Below, in pieces: positions 54,878-62,528 of a stretch of 64,000 nt of DNA. This stretch comes from an uncultured Eubacteriales bacterium. GTDB taxonomy: Bacteria; Bacillota; Clostridia; Christensenellales; Aristaeellaceae. The number at the start of each line of letters is the position of its first letter. Position 1 is the stretch's first letter. The stretch spans positions 1 to 64,000 of the forward strand of contig CACWHI010000003.1 of NCBI GenBank assembly GCA_902760595.1, written 5' to 3'. Below the pieces are notes generated by a model, which did no database searches, had not been told where the DNA came from, and worked only from the letters and a program-made list of their open reading frames with translations. The position numbers were made by a program, and so were the translations under genes.

Positions 54878-55704
54878 CGGCGCGGGAAGCGGTGCGCGGG
54901 GCGGCTGCCCGCCTGAGCGGGGCGGGAGTGCCTGATCCGCGGCTGGACGCGGAATACCTGCTGGCCGAGCTGCTCGGCCTCACCCGCCTGCGCCTGATCG
55001 CGGACGGGGACAGGGAGCTGACCGCAACGGAGATACAGGCATACGAAGCATGGCTCGCCCGCCGGGAGCGGCGCGAGCCATTGCAGTATATCCTGGGTAC
55101 CCAGCCCTTTATGGGCTGTATGCTGGCCGTGAGCCCCGCCGCGCTGATCCCGCGGGCGGACACGGAATGCCTGTGCGAGGCGGCGCTGGAGGCGCTGCGC
55201 CCCGGAATGCGCGCGCTGGACCTGTGCACCGGCACCGGCGCGCTGGCCATTGCGCTGAATACCCATTGCCCGGGAGCGGAGATATGCGCCTGCGACCTGA
55301 GCGCCGAAGCGCTGGCGCTGGCAAAGCGCAACGCGGCGGCGCTGGACGCGGAGATCCGCTTTTATCAGGGGGATCTGTTCGCCCCGCTCGCGGGCCAGCG
55401 CTTCGACCTGATCGTCAGCAATCCCCCCTACATCCCGCGCGGGGAGCTGCCGGGCCTCCAGGCGGAGGTGCTGTACGAGCCGGCGATGGCGCTGGACGGC
55501 GGGGAGGACGGCCTCGACTTCTACCGCCGGATCGCCGCGGAAGCGCCCGCGTGCCTGACGCCGGGCGGCCGGCTGATGCTGGAGATCGGCAGCGGCCAGG
55601 GCCGGGCGGTGTCCGACCTGCTCAGCGGCAGCGGATTCTCGGAAATAAGAATCCAGCCCGATCTGGCCGGGCTGGACAGGGTAGTTACCGGAAAATACGA
55701 ATGA
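54874..55704 (+). CDS. prmC: Release-factor glutamine methyltransferase
   Basis: A 276-residue SAM-dependent enzyme that methylates the GGQ glutamine of release factors. A helical N-terminal domain is followed by the Rossmann fold with LDLCTGTGALAIAL (SAM loop) and the catalytic NPPY at residues 183-186. Translation is coupled to DUF1385. Unlike the common order, prfA does not follow here; the next gene is dacA on the opposite strand, its stop codon directly abutting (TGATCA). Confidence 0.94.
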   Translation: MTAREAVRGAAARLSGAGVPDPRLDAEYLLAELLGLTRLRLIADGDRELTATEIQAYEAWLARRERREPLQYILGTQPFMGCMLAVSPAALIPRADTECLCEAALEALRPGMRALDLCTGTGALAIALNTHCPGAEICACDLSAEALALAKRNAAALDAEIRFYQGDLFAPLAGQRFDLIVSNPPYIPRGELPGLQAEVLYEPAMALDGGEDGLDFYRRIAAEAPACLTPGGRLMLEIGSGQGRAVSDLLSGSGFSEIRIQPDLAGLDRVVTGKYE

Positions 55705-57159
55705 TCAGGTGAAATAGCGCTCCTGCGGCTCGATGTTGCGGATGCGCTTTTTCTTTTTCGTCTTGCGGTGGCGCAGGCGGCGGATGAAGCGGATGATCAG
55801 GATGATCGCCAGCAGCGGCAGGATGATGTAGAACAGCGCGAATTCAAAGGTCAGGCGCGGGAAGGGATTTCCGTCCGCCTCGGTATAGGCGATGATGTCC
55901 TCGATGGTCGGGGCCAGCTGCGGCCTTCTGGCGATGGAGCGGGTGGCCAGCAGCTCGTATACCGTGGGCTTGCCCTCGTCGTCGTAGTAGGTCAGCCTGC
56001 CCATCACCTCACCCTCCTGGATCGGGGCGCTGAAGGCACGGGTGTATTCGGTGATGGTGATGTCGTTCAGGTGGCGGGACAGGTAGTCGATATTGCTCAT
56101 GGAGGTGACGATCCTGTCGCTTCCGGTGCTTTCGCTGCTGACCTTGTGCAGGGCCAGGGTGAGCTTGCCCAGGTTGCTGTCCGTCAGGGCGTAGTGCGCG
56201 ATGTCCACCACGCGCGGGTTGCGGGTGTACAGGTCGGAAATGCTGATGCCCTTGAACTGGGTGAAGCCGTATTCCAGCAGCTTGATGGTGTCGGTGTAGC
56301 GCGCGGTGTCCGAGCGGGCGTGGAACACACAGGCGATCAGCGTCACGCCGTCGCGCTCCGCCGCGCCAATGTAGCAGTAGCCGGCCGCGCTGTGGTTGCC
56401 GGTCTTGATGCCGATGCCTTCGGGGTAATAGGTCTCGGCGTTGTCCGCGGTGTTGCGCATGAAGCGGTTGTTGGTATACAGCGTGCGCGCCTTATAGATG
56501 TTGTCCTCGGGCATGTCGTAGCTGTCGCGCCGGACGATGTCCCGGAAGGTCGCGTTCTGCATCGCCATCCGGGCGATGGTGGCCATGTCGCGCGCGGTGG
56601 AATAGTGGTTCTCGTCGTGATAGCCGTGCGCGTTGACAAAGTGCGTGGCGGTGCAGCCGAAGTTCTCCGCGGCGGTGTTCATCAGGTCCGTAAAGGCCGG
56701 AATGGAGCCGGACACGGTTTCGGCGATCACGTTGGCGCCCTCGTTGCCTGAACGCAGCATGGTCGCATAGATCACGTCCTCAAAGCGCAGCGTCTCGCCG
56801 TAGCTCAGCGGGATCGTCGAGGAGTCCGAGGCGATATCCATCGCGGACGCGCTGACGGTCACCTGCCGGTTGGGATCGTTGAGCATGATGCCCAGGTAGG
56901 CGGTCAGGATCTTTGTGGTGGAGGCCGGGTAGATCCGGGCGTCCGCGTTTTTTTCAAAAATGACCTCGCCGGTGTCCGCCTCGATCAGGATCGCGGAGCT
57001 GCCGGACAGGTGGTCCGGCAGCAGGTTCTGCGGATAGCTCGGGTCGTAATCCGCCTGCTGCGCGAACGCGGCGGTCGGAAACGCGCCGAGCGCCAGCAGC
57101 GCCGCGATAAGTACGGCGGCCAGGGCGTAAAGCCGGCGGGCCAGTGATCGTTCGTTCAT
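55705..57159 (-). CDS. D-alanyl-D-alanine carboxypeptidase
   Basis: A 484-residue penicillin-binding protein of the DacA/DacF class (peptidase S11), trimming pentapeptide side chains of peptidoglycan. Signal peptide at 1-33. Active-site motifs: S80-TTK83 in YPASTTK, SGN at 137-139, and KTG at 252-254. A C-terminal beta domain is followed by a transmembrane helix (about 440-462) and a basic tail rich in Arg/Lys, so the enzyme is anchored by its C-terminus. Its predicted transcript begins with a hairpin. Confidence 0.94.
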   Translation of the reverse strand: MNERSLARRLYALAAVLIAALLALGAFPTAAFAQQADYDPSYPQNLLPDHLSGSSAILIEADTGEVIFEKNADARIYPASTTKILTAYLGIMLNDPNRQVTVSASAMDIASDSSTIPLSYGETLRFEDVIYATMLRSGNEGANVIAETVSGSIPAFTDLMNTAAENFGCTATHFVNAHGYHDENHYSTARDMATIARMAMQNATFRDIVRRDSYDMPEDNIYKARTLYTNNRFMRNTADNAETYYPEGIGIKTGNHSAAGYCYIGAAERDGVTLIACVFHARSDTARYTDTIKLLEYGFTQFKGISISDLYTRNPRVVDIAHYALTDSNLGKLTLALHKVSSESTGSDRIVTSMSNIDYLSRHLNDITITEYTRAFSAPIQEGEVMGRLTYYDDEGKPTVYELLATRSIARRPQLAPTIEDIIAYTEADGNPFPRLTFEFALFYIILPLLAIILIIRFIRRLRHRKTKKKKRIRNIEPQERYFT

Positions 57160-57198
57160 GTTGCTCCGATTTCGGTTTCAGAGGATAACAGAATACAA

Positions 57199-57229
57199 GG
57201 GCTGCTGCGGCATCGCGCGCAACAGTCCC
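57199..57229 (-). terminator. Hairpin between fumarase operon and dacA
   Basis: On the minus strand GGGACTGTTGCG pairs with the CGCAGCAGCCC region (mismatched), followed by TTGTATTCTG. It lies after the fumarase genes but also directly downstream of the dacA -10, so it could terminate the first or form the 5' end of the second transcript. Confidence 0.5.
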
Positions 57230-57232
57230 TGT

Positions 57233-57261
57233 ATTATATCAGATAGACGCGCCTTTGGCAA
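57233..57261 (-). promoter_or_regulatory. Promoter of dacA-like gene
   Basis: Minus strand TTGCCA (57256-57261), 17-nt spacer, TATAAT (57233-57238). Confidence 0.7.
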
Positions 57262-57290
57262 ATAGGACTGAAATCAGTTTTACATTCGGA

Positions 57291-57839
57291 TCAGGCCTGC
57301 GCCTCCGGGAATACATTCCCATACGAATCGGCCAGCACGACGGCGGGAAAGCCCTCCAGGGTCAGCAGGCGGATCGCCTCGGACTGCAGGTCCGGGAAGG
57401 CGATCAGCCCGGAGGCGGTGATGTGCCGCGCGAGCAGGGCCGCCGCGCCGCCCACCGCGCCGAAATAGACGGCTTTCTCGCGCCGGAGCGCGTCCAGGAC
57501 GGGCCGGGTGCGCGCGCCCTTGCCGATCATGCCCTTGAGGCCTAAGGCCAGCAGGCGCGGGGCATAGGCGTCCATGCGATAGCTGGAGGTGGGGCCGGCC
57601 GCGCCGATGGGCTTTCCCTCCGGCGCGGGGGAGGGCCCTACATAGTAGATGCACTGGCCCCGCAGCGGAAGGGGCAGCTCCTCGCCGCGGTCCAGCATTT
57701 CCACCAGCCGCTTGTGGGCGGCGTCGCGCGCCGTATAGCACGGCCCGGTCAGGCGCACGGTCATCCCGGCGCGCAGCGAGGCGACGGCTTCGTCTGTCAG
57801 GGGCAGGCGGATATCGATGGGTACTCCGATCGTGTTCAT
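57291..57839 (-). CDS. fumB: Fumarate hydratase class I, beta subunit
   Basis: A 182-residue C-terminal subunit of the two-subunit Fe-S fumarase (or a related tartrate/mesaconate hydratase). PLTDEAVASLRAGMTVRLTG at the start, IYYVGPSPAPEGKPIGAAGPTSSYRMD and MIGKGARTRP match the family. It works with the alpha subunit encoded just upstream, interconverting fumarate and malate. The substrate within the family is not certain. 16 nt separate the two genes. Confidence 0.9.
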   Translation of the reverse strand: MNTIGVPIDIRLPLTDEAVASLRAGMTVRLTGPCYTARDAAHKRLVEMLDRGEELPLPLRGQCIYYVGPSPAPEGKPIGAAGPTSSYRMDAYAPRLLALGLKGMIGKGARTRPVLDALRREKAVYFGAVGGAAALLARHITASGLIAFPDLQSEAIRLLTLEGFPAVVLADSYGNVFPEAQA

Positions 57840-57855
57840 GATGTTCTCTCCGTGA

Positions 57856-58701
57856 TCAAAGGGTCGTTTCAGCGTGGCGCGAGGCGTGGCAGCAGATGTT
57901 CACGGCGACCGGCAGGCCCGCGATGTGGGTCGGCGCGGACTCGATCGCCACGTTGAGGACGGTGGTGAGGCCGCCGTAGCCCGCCGCGCCGATGCCCAGC
58001 GCGTTGATGGCGTCCAGCGCGCGATTCTCCAGGTCGGCGTAGCGCGGGTCTGGGTGCCGCTGGCCCAGGGGCCGGGCGGTGGCGTGCTTGGCCATCAGCG
58101 CGGCCTGCTCAAAGTCTCCGCCGATGCCTACGCCCACCACGATGGGCGGGCAGGGGTTCGGCCCCGCCAGCCGGGCGGTCTCGACGATGTAGATGAACAC
58201 GCCCTGCTCGCCGGCGGAGGGCGTCAGCATCCCGACGCGGGACATGTTCTCGCTGCCGAAGCCCTTGGCGATGGCGAGCAGGCGCACACGGTCGCCCGGC
58301 ACGATGGAGGCGTGGATGATCGCGGGACAGTTGTCCAGCGTGTTCCTGCGGTCGAACAGGGGATCCGCCACGACCGATTTGCGCAGCAAGCCCCGCACAT
58401 AGGCTTCGCGCACGCCGGCGTTGACCGCGTCGGTGAACTGGCCGCCCGTGAAGTGCACCTCCTGGCCCACCTCGGCGAACAGCACCGCCATCCCCGTGTC
58501 CTGGCAGATGGGCAGGCCGTCCTCGCGGGCGCAGTCGTAGTTATCCACCAGCTGCTCCAGGGCGTAGCGGGCAGCGGGGGAGGTCTCGGCGTCCCGCGCG
58601 GCTTCCATCGCCTGGCGGATGTCCGGCGCGATCTCGCGGTTGGCCTTCAGGAATAATTCGGTGACCGCCGCCTGCAGCGCGGCGCAGGAAATCTCTCTCA
58701 T
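57856..58701 (-). CDS. fumA: Fumarate hydratase class I, alpha subunit
   Basis: A 281-residue N-terminal subunit carrying the [4Fe-4S] cluster: Cys in LPICQDTGM, GPNPCPPIVVG and in the C-terminal VAVNICCHASRHAE. The class is oxygen-sensitive, in line with an anaerobe. The start ATG follows GAGGATAAGC; the open frame extends further but into a region lacking homology. It lies 11 nt after tmcAL and likely shares its transcript. Confidence 0.91.
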   Translation of the reverse strand: MREISCAALQAAVTELFLKANREIAPDIRQAMEAARDAETSPAARYALEQLVDNYDCAREDGLPICQDTGMAVLFAEVGQEVHFTGGQFTDAVNAGVREAYVRGLLRKSVVADPLFDRRNTLDNCPAIIHASIVPGDRVRLLAIAKGFGSENMSRVGMLTPSAGEQGVFIYIVETARLAGPNPCPPIVVGVGIGGDFEQAALMAKHATARPLGQRHPDPRYADLENRALDAINALGIGAAGYGGLTTVLNVAIESAPTHIAGLPVAVNICCHASRHAETTL

Positions 58702-58712
58702 ATCGCTTATCC

Positions 58713-59894
58713 TCACTCTGACAGGATGATGGGGGACTGCTCGTACAGGCTGGCCGCCTGTCCCGCGCCGAGGCTCCACAGAAGCTCGGCCCGGGCGTCG
58801 TCAGCCAGGTAGGCCTTGCCCCTGGCCGGCTTGGTGACGAGGGGAAGGGCGGCCCGTTTCCTGATCTCGCTCAGCAGGGGCCGTGCGGATTCCCTGAAGC
58901 CCAGCAGGCGCAGGTGGTCCGGAGTATCCGGCTGGCTGCCGGGCCGGAACCCGAGCAGGAGCTGATTGAGCCAGCGCCGGAGCGCGGCGCGGGTGTAGCG
59001 GCGCGTCTTGAGCCGGTCCAGCAGCTCCTCCGTGCTGGCGGGATGCCCGCTCAGCGCCCTGACCAGCCGGTTTTCAAGCCCCTCGCCGTGCGGCGCGCAG
59101 GCGGCGAGCTCGTAATGAGACGCGGTGTACAGGCGGTAGAACAGGGCCTGGGTCAGCGCTTCGGGGCGGCAGAGCCGTCCGGCGGAGACGCATTCCCGGA
59201 TGATGGCGGCGGAGGCCGCCGGCACCTCCGCCAGCGCCAGATCAGGCTCGCCGCGCAGGATCAGCTCCCGGATAGCGCTGGAGGGCAGCGGGGAACCGGT
59301 GCCGCCGGGACCGGTACTGCGGCTGCCCTGGCGCTGGACGAACACGGGCCGGACAGCGGAGGCGGTTTTTTCGAGGGCGCGGAGGTAGGCCACGGCAAGG
59401 ATATTGTTCGGCGTGCCCAGCATGCCTGCGGGGACCCCGCAGGCGGCTTCCAGGGCTTCCGCCTGCGCCTGGGGATAGGGAAGGCCCGCGTCCAGGCCGC
59501 CGCGGAGTGTCTCCCGGAAGGCGGGCGGCTCTTCGTTCAGGCAGGCGGCGGCCCGCCTGAGCGCTTCGCTGTCGCCAGCGCTTTCGCACCCAAAGGCCTG
59601 GTGGGTGACCACCCCGAGGGCGTTCAGCAGCGTTATGCCGCCCAGGGCGAACCGGTCTGCCGCGGCGCAGGCAAAGCTCACCGGCAGCGCGAATACCGCA
59701 TCCGCCCCACACGCCAGCGCCATCCGCGTGCGGTCCCGGGTGGAAAAAAGCCCCGGCGCGCCGCGCTGCAGGAAGGCGGAGCTGAGCACACAGACCACAT
59801 AATCGCAGCCCGTCTGCCGCCTCGCCTCCTCGATCAGCCGCAGGTGTCCCCGGTGAAACGGGTCGAACTCCGCGATGATGCCACAGACCTCCAG
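58713..59894 (-). CDS. tmcAL: tRNA(Met) cytidine acetate ligase, apparent CTG start
   Basis: A 393-residue nucleotidyltransferase-fold protein (formerly DUF795/YlbM) that makes N4-acetylcytidine at the wobble base of elongator tRNA-Met. VCGIIAEFDPFHRGHL contains the HxGH motif (H14, H17); TPNNILAVAYLRAL and GSPLPSSAIREL match the later motifs. No ATG, GTG or TTG lies in frame between the conserved start and the upstream palindromic repeat. CTG at 59894-59892 gives LEVCGIIAE and stands 7 nt after GGGGG of GGGGGTGATC, a near-perfect Shine-Dalgarno. The only upstream alternative is a GTG inside the repeat. Confidence 0.88.
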   Translation of the reverse strand: MEVCGIIAEFDPFHRGHLRLIEEARRQTGCDYVVCVLSSAFLQRGAPGLFSTRDRTRMALACGADAVFALPVSFACAAADRFALGGITLLNALGVVTHQAFGCESAGDSEALRRAAACLNEEPPAFRETLRGGLDAGLPYPQAQAEALEAACGVPAGMLGTPNNILAVAYLRALEKTASAVRPVFVQRQGSRSTGPGGTGSPLPSSAIRELILRGEPDLALAEVPAASAAIIRECVSAGRLCRPEALTQALFYRLYTASHYELAACAPHGEGLENRLVRALSGHPASTEELLDRLKTRRYTRAALRRWLNQLLLGFRPGSQPDTPDHLRLLGFRESARPLLSEIRKRAALPLVTKPARGKAYLADDARAELLWSLGAGQAASLYEQSPIILSE

Positions 59895-59914
59895 ACGATC
59901 ACCCCCATCTATTG

Positions 59915-60079
59915 TATTGCTCCACCAATTAATGCGTGAAGCTGGATTCGGCAGTATAAGGGGTGGGAGACAAGAAACGGAAGCGCAGGCGTACCTGTAG
60001 GTACGGCAAGCTTTCGTGACGCAGTATACCACCCCTTATACTGCCGAAGATGGTTCAGGAATTAGTTGGTGGAGCAATA
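59915..60079. repeat. Palindromic repeat family 2 (165 bp)
   Basis: Terminal inverted repeats TATTGCTCCACCAATTAAT and its complement (one mismatch), an inner TTCGGCAGTATAAGGGGTGG with its exact complement, and a central GTACC/GGTAC hairpin next to CTTTCGTG. Length and layout recall family 1 at 23774 but the sequence differs. It ends five nucleotides before the tmcAL ribosome site. Confidence 0.82.
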
Positions 60080-60335
60080 GTAGCAGTTATTCAGTCGAGA
60101 AGTAAAGAGGGACATGCCGAGGGGAGTACAGAGGGGAAACGCCCTCTGTTCAAATTCGCAGCGGCGACAGGAAATACCGTTGGGGGCGGCGGAGCCCGCC
60201 GCGCCCAGTGGGCGATGAAGGTTGGTGGAGCCGCAATGAGGCACAGAGCGCGTAGCGCGACAATGCCGAATTGAGGAGTAGGGGGGACGACCCCCATGCG
60301 GTGCCTGTTCAGTCATAGACTGAACAGGCACGATT
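60080..60335. other. Structured non-coding stretch between repeat and membrane-protein gene
   Basis: About 255 nt without a supported gene. It includes CAGAGGG/CCCTCTG, a GGGGGG-GACGA-CCCCC motif and, at 60301-60331, a perfect 13-bp hairpin GTGCCTGTTCAGT/ACTGAACAGGCAC. A minus-strand open frame over it (about 90 codons, low-complexity PHGG..RPPYSS) looks like the spurious frames that recur in repeats of gut Clostridia, as far as I recall. Confidence 0.5.
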
Positions 60336-60350
60336 ATTATACACGGACGC

Positions 60351-60379
60351 TTGCGATTTTGGCAAGCATCCTATATAAT
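60351..60379 (+). promoter_or_regulatory. Promoter of membrane protein-rsuA operon
   Basis: TTGCGA (60351-60356), 17-nt spacer, TATAAT (60374-60379), 34 nt before the ATG. Confidence 0.7.
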
Positions 60380-60412
60380 ATGACCGTATTTTGACGAGGG
60401 AGAAAGGGAACG

Positions 60413-61243
60413 ATGCAGAAACAGGAATGGATGAACGGGAAGAACCTCGCCTCATGGGCAGGGCTGAGCCTGCTTTTCGTGGTGACGCGCGGGCTGCTGG
60501 CGCTGCCGTGGATGCTGATCGCGATCCCCCGCAACAACGACCTGACGACGGTCCTGCGCTGTGCCGCCACGCTGGTGATCTGGGCGCTGATCGTGCTGCC
60601 GGAGCACCGCTTCCACTGCTGGGCCATCATGCGCATGAACGGGGAGGACACGGGCCGCTATTCCTACTGGCGGGCGATCCGCCACGGACTAGTCCGTTTC
60701 CTGCACGTGAGCTGGGCGGCGGTCCCGGCCATCGCGCTGGCGCTGCTGCTGTATTATACGCTGACCAGCAGCATCGGCGCGCTGAGGATCCTGAAGGATA
60801 TCGGCTCCATCACGAACCTGGTCGGCATCAAGACCCATGGGTACGACGCGGGCCTGGGCATCATCATGGCCGCGCTGGCGATCTTCCTGGCGGTGCTGAT
60901 CGTGCGGTGGTACGTACATACGCCCTGCGACTATCTCGATCGGCTGAAGCCCATGTATAAAGCGTCGTTCGACGGCCTGACGCTGCGCAATTTCCTGCTG
61001 GCGGCGGCGGCCTACGTACTGTGGGCGCTGATCCTGGTCCTGTTCCTGCGCGCGAAGGTCAGCGGCGCGAAGGGCCTCATGCAGAAGGCCAGCAAGGCGG
61101 TGTCGGCGCTGCAGGAGATGGCGACGCACCGGGAATTCCGGCTGGAGATGGGCTTGGTGCTGCTGCTCGTCTACTGCCCGCTGTGGTGCGTGCGCAAGCA
61201 AGGCGCGGCAAAGGCCGCGGCCAATCTGCGGGATGCGTCTTGA
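60413..61243 (+). CDS. Membrane protein of unknown function
   Basis: A 276-residue protein with about five to six hydrophobic segments (about 13-37, 47-62, 96-118, 145-166, 190-215 and 243-257). It resembles poorly defined Bacillota membrane proteins with a conserved Trp-rich start. GAGAAAGGGAACG precedes the ATG. Its 3' end overlaps the pseudouridine synthase start by 11 nt, so the two are coupled. Confidence 0.75.
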   Translation: MQKQEWMNGKNLASWAGLSLLFVVTRGLLALPWMLIAIPRNNDLTTVLRCAATLVIWALIVLPEHRFHCWAIMRMNGEDTGRYSYWRAIRHGLVRFLHVSWAAVPAIALALLLYYTLTSSIGALRILKDIGSITNLVGIKTHGYDAGLGIIMAALAIFLAVLIVRWYVHTPCDYLDRLKPMYKASFDGLTLRNFLLAAAAYVLWALILVLFLRAKVSGAKGLMQKASKAVSALQEMATHREFRLEMGLVLLLVYCPLWCVRKQGAAKAAANLRDAS

Positions 61244-61937
61244 CGCCCTGCTCACGCGCCTGGGCCTGGGGAGCCGCAGCGAGGTCCAGCGGCTGATCCG
61301 GCGCGGCGCGGTGACGGTCGGCGGCAGGGGGATCCGCGTTCCCGGTGAGAATGTTCAGCCCGGCGCGCTGCTGACGGTGGACGGACAGGCGGTCGACAGC
61401 CGGGTCGAGCGCACCCTGATGATGTATAAGCCCGCCGGCGTGCTGACCGCGGCGCGGGACCCGAAGGCGGCGACGGTCATGGAACTGCTGCCGCCCGTCT
61501 GCACAAGTCTGGAGTGCATGCCCGTGGGACGGCTGGACAAGGATACGACCGGCCTGCTGCTGCTGACGACGGACGGCGAGCTGGCGCACCGGCTGATCTC
61601 CCCGAAGCGGGAGATACGTAAGGTTTATTTGGCGACGGTGGACACGCCGTTCATCCCGGAGGACGTGTCCGCGTTCGCGCAGGGGCTCGCGCTCAGCGAT
61701 TTTACCGCGAAGCCGGCGCTGCTGGAGATCGTGGATGAACACACCGCCCGCGTGACGGTGACGGAGGGAAAATATCATCAGGTGCGGCGCATGCTGGCGG
61801 CCCGCGGGCATGACACGCTGGCGCTGCACCGGGAACGGGTCGGCCCGCTGGCCCTGGATCCCGCGCTGCGGCCGGGGGAGACGCGGGAACTGACGGAAAC
61901 GGAGCTGTCCGGGCTCAGACAGGCGGTGGATCTGTAA
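61233..61937 (+). CDS. 16S rRNA pseudouridine synthase, RsuA family
   Basis: A 234-residue enzyme: an N-terminal S4 RNA-binding domain (RLDALLTRLGLGSRSEVQRLI) and a catalytic domain with the family motif GRLDKDTTGLLLL, where D102 is the nucleophile. KYHQVRRML is the downstream conserved motif. It isomerises a uridine in rRNA; the exact site in this clade is not certain (RsuA acts on U516). The next gene, a methyltransferase, starts 2 nt after its stop. Confidence 0.93.
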   Translation: MRLDALLTRLGLGSRSEVQRLIRRGAVTVGGRGIRVPGENVQPGALLTVDGQAVDSRVERTLMMYKPAGVLTAARDPKAATVMELLPPVCTSLECMPVGRLDKDTTGLLLLTTDGELAHRLISPKREIRKVYLATVDTPFIPEDVSAFAQGLALSDFTAKPALLEIVDEHTARVTVTEGKYHQVRRMLAARGHDTLALHRERVGPLALDPALRPGETRELTETELSGLRQAVDL

Positions 61938-61939
61938 GC

Positions 61940-62524
61940 ATGGCAGAACAGTATTTCGCGAAGCGCCCCAGTGCCGAGAGCCGGCCTGTGGAGATCGAAT
62001 ATACCTATCGCGGGCACACCGTGCGCCTGACGACCGACAGCGGCGTCTTTTCGCGCGGCGAGGTGGACGAGGGCTCCGCGCTGCTCCTGAACAGCCTGCC
62101 GGCGCTGACGGGCAGCGTGCTGGACCTGGGCTGCGGCGCGGGCGTGATCGGTGTGTGCGTGGGCAAGGCGAACCGGGTCGAGCTCACGCAGAGCGACGTG
62201 AACGAGCGCGCCCTGGCGCTGACGCGGGAGAACCTGGCCCGCAACGGCGTGGCCGGGACCGTGGTGGAAAGCGATGGCTTTTCCGCGCTGAGCGGCGCCT
62301 TCGATACCATCCTGACCAATCCGCCGATCCGGGCGGGAAAGGCCGTGATCTACCGGATGTTCGCGGAAGCGAAGGAGCATCTGGCCGCAGGCGGCGCGCT
62401 CTATCTGGTCATCCGCAAGCAGCAGGGCGCCGAAAGCGCCAAAAAGTACCTGGAGACGCTCTTTTCGTCGGTCGAAATGATCGAGCGGAAAAAGGGATAC
62501 TGGATCCTGAAGTGTGAAAGGTGA
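61940..62524 (+). CDS. Class I SAM methyltransferase, RsmC/YbxB-like
   Basis: A 194-residue methyltransferase: SAM-binding LDLGCGAGVIGV and the catalytic-loop NPPIRAGK, which resembles the NPPFH/NPPIR of RsmC-type rRNA guanine-N2 methyltransferases. SRGEVDEGSALLLNSLP precedes the SAM motif as in that family. Likely target is 16S rRNA, in line with the neighbouring pseudouridine synthase. No close ribosome site beyond GCATGG; translational coupling to the upstream gene is likely. Confidence 0.85.
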   Translation: MAEQYFAKRPSAESRPVEIEYTYRGHTVRLTTDSGVFSRGEVDEGSALLLNSLPALTGSVLDLGCGAGVIGVCVGKANRVELTQSDVNERALALTRENLARNGVAGTVVESDGFSALSGAFDTILTNPPIRAGKAVIYRMFAEAKEHLAAGGALYLVIRKQQGAESAKKYLETLFSSVEMIERKKGYWILKCER

Positions 62525-62528
62525 AAAC

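Noticed and set aside
60062-60331. 89-codon open frame on the minus strand over the structured region
   Set aside because: Low-complexity residue pattern, no ribosome site, and overlap with perfect hairpins; more likely a by-product of a repeat.
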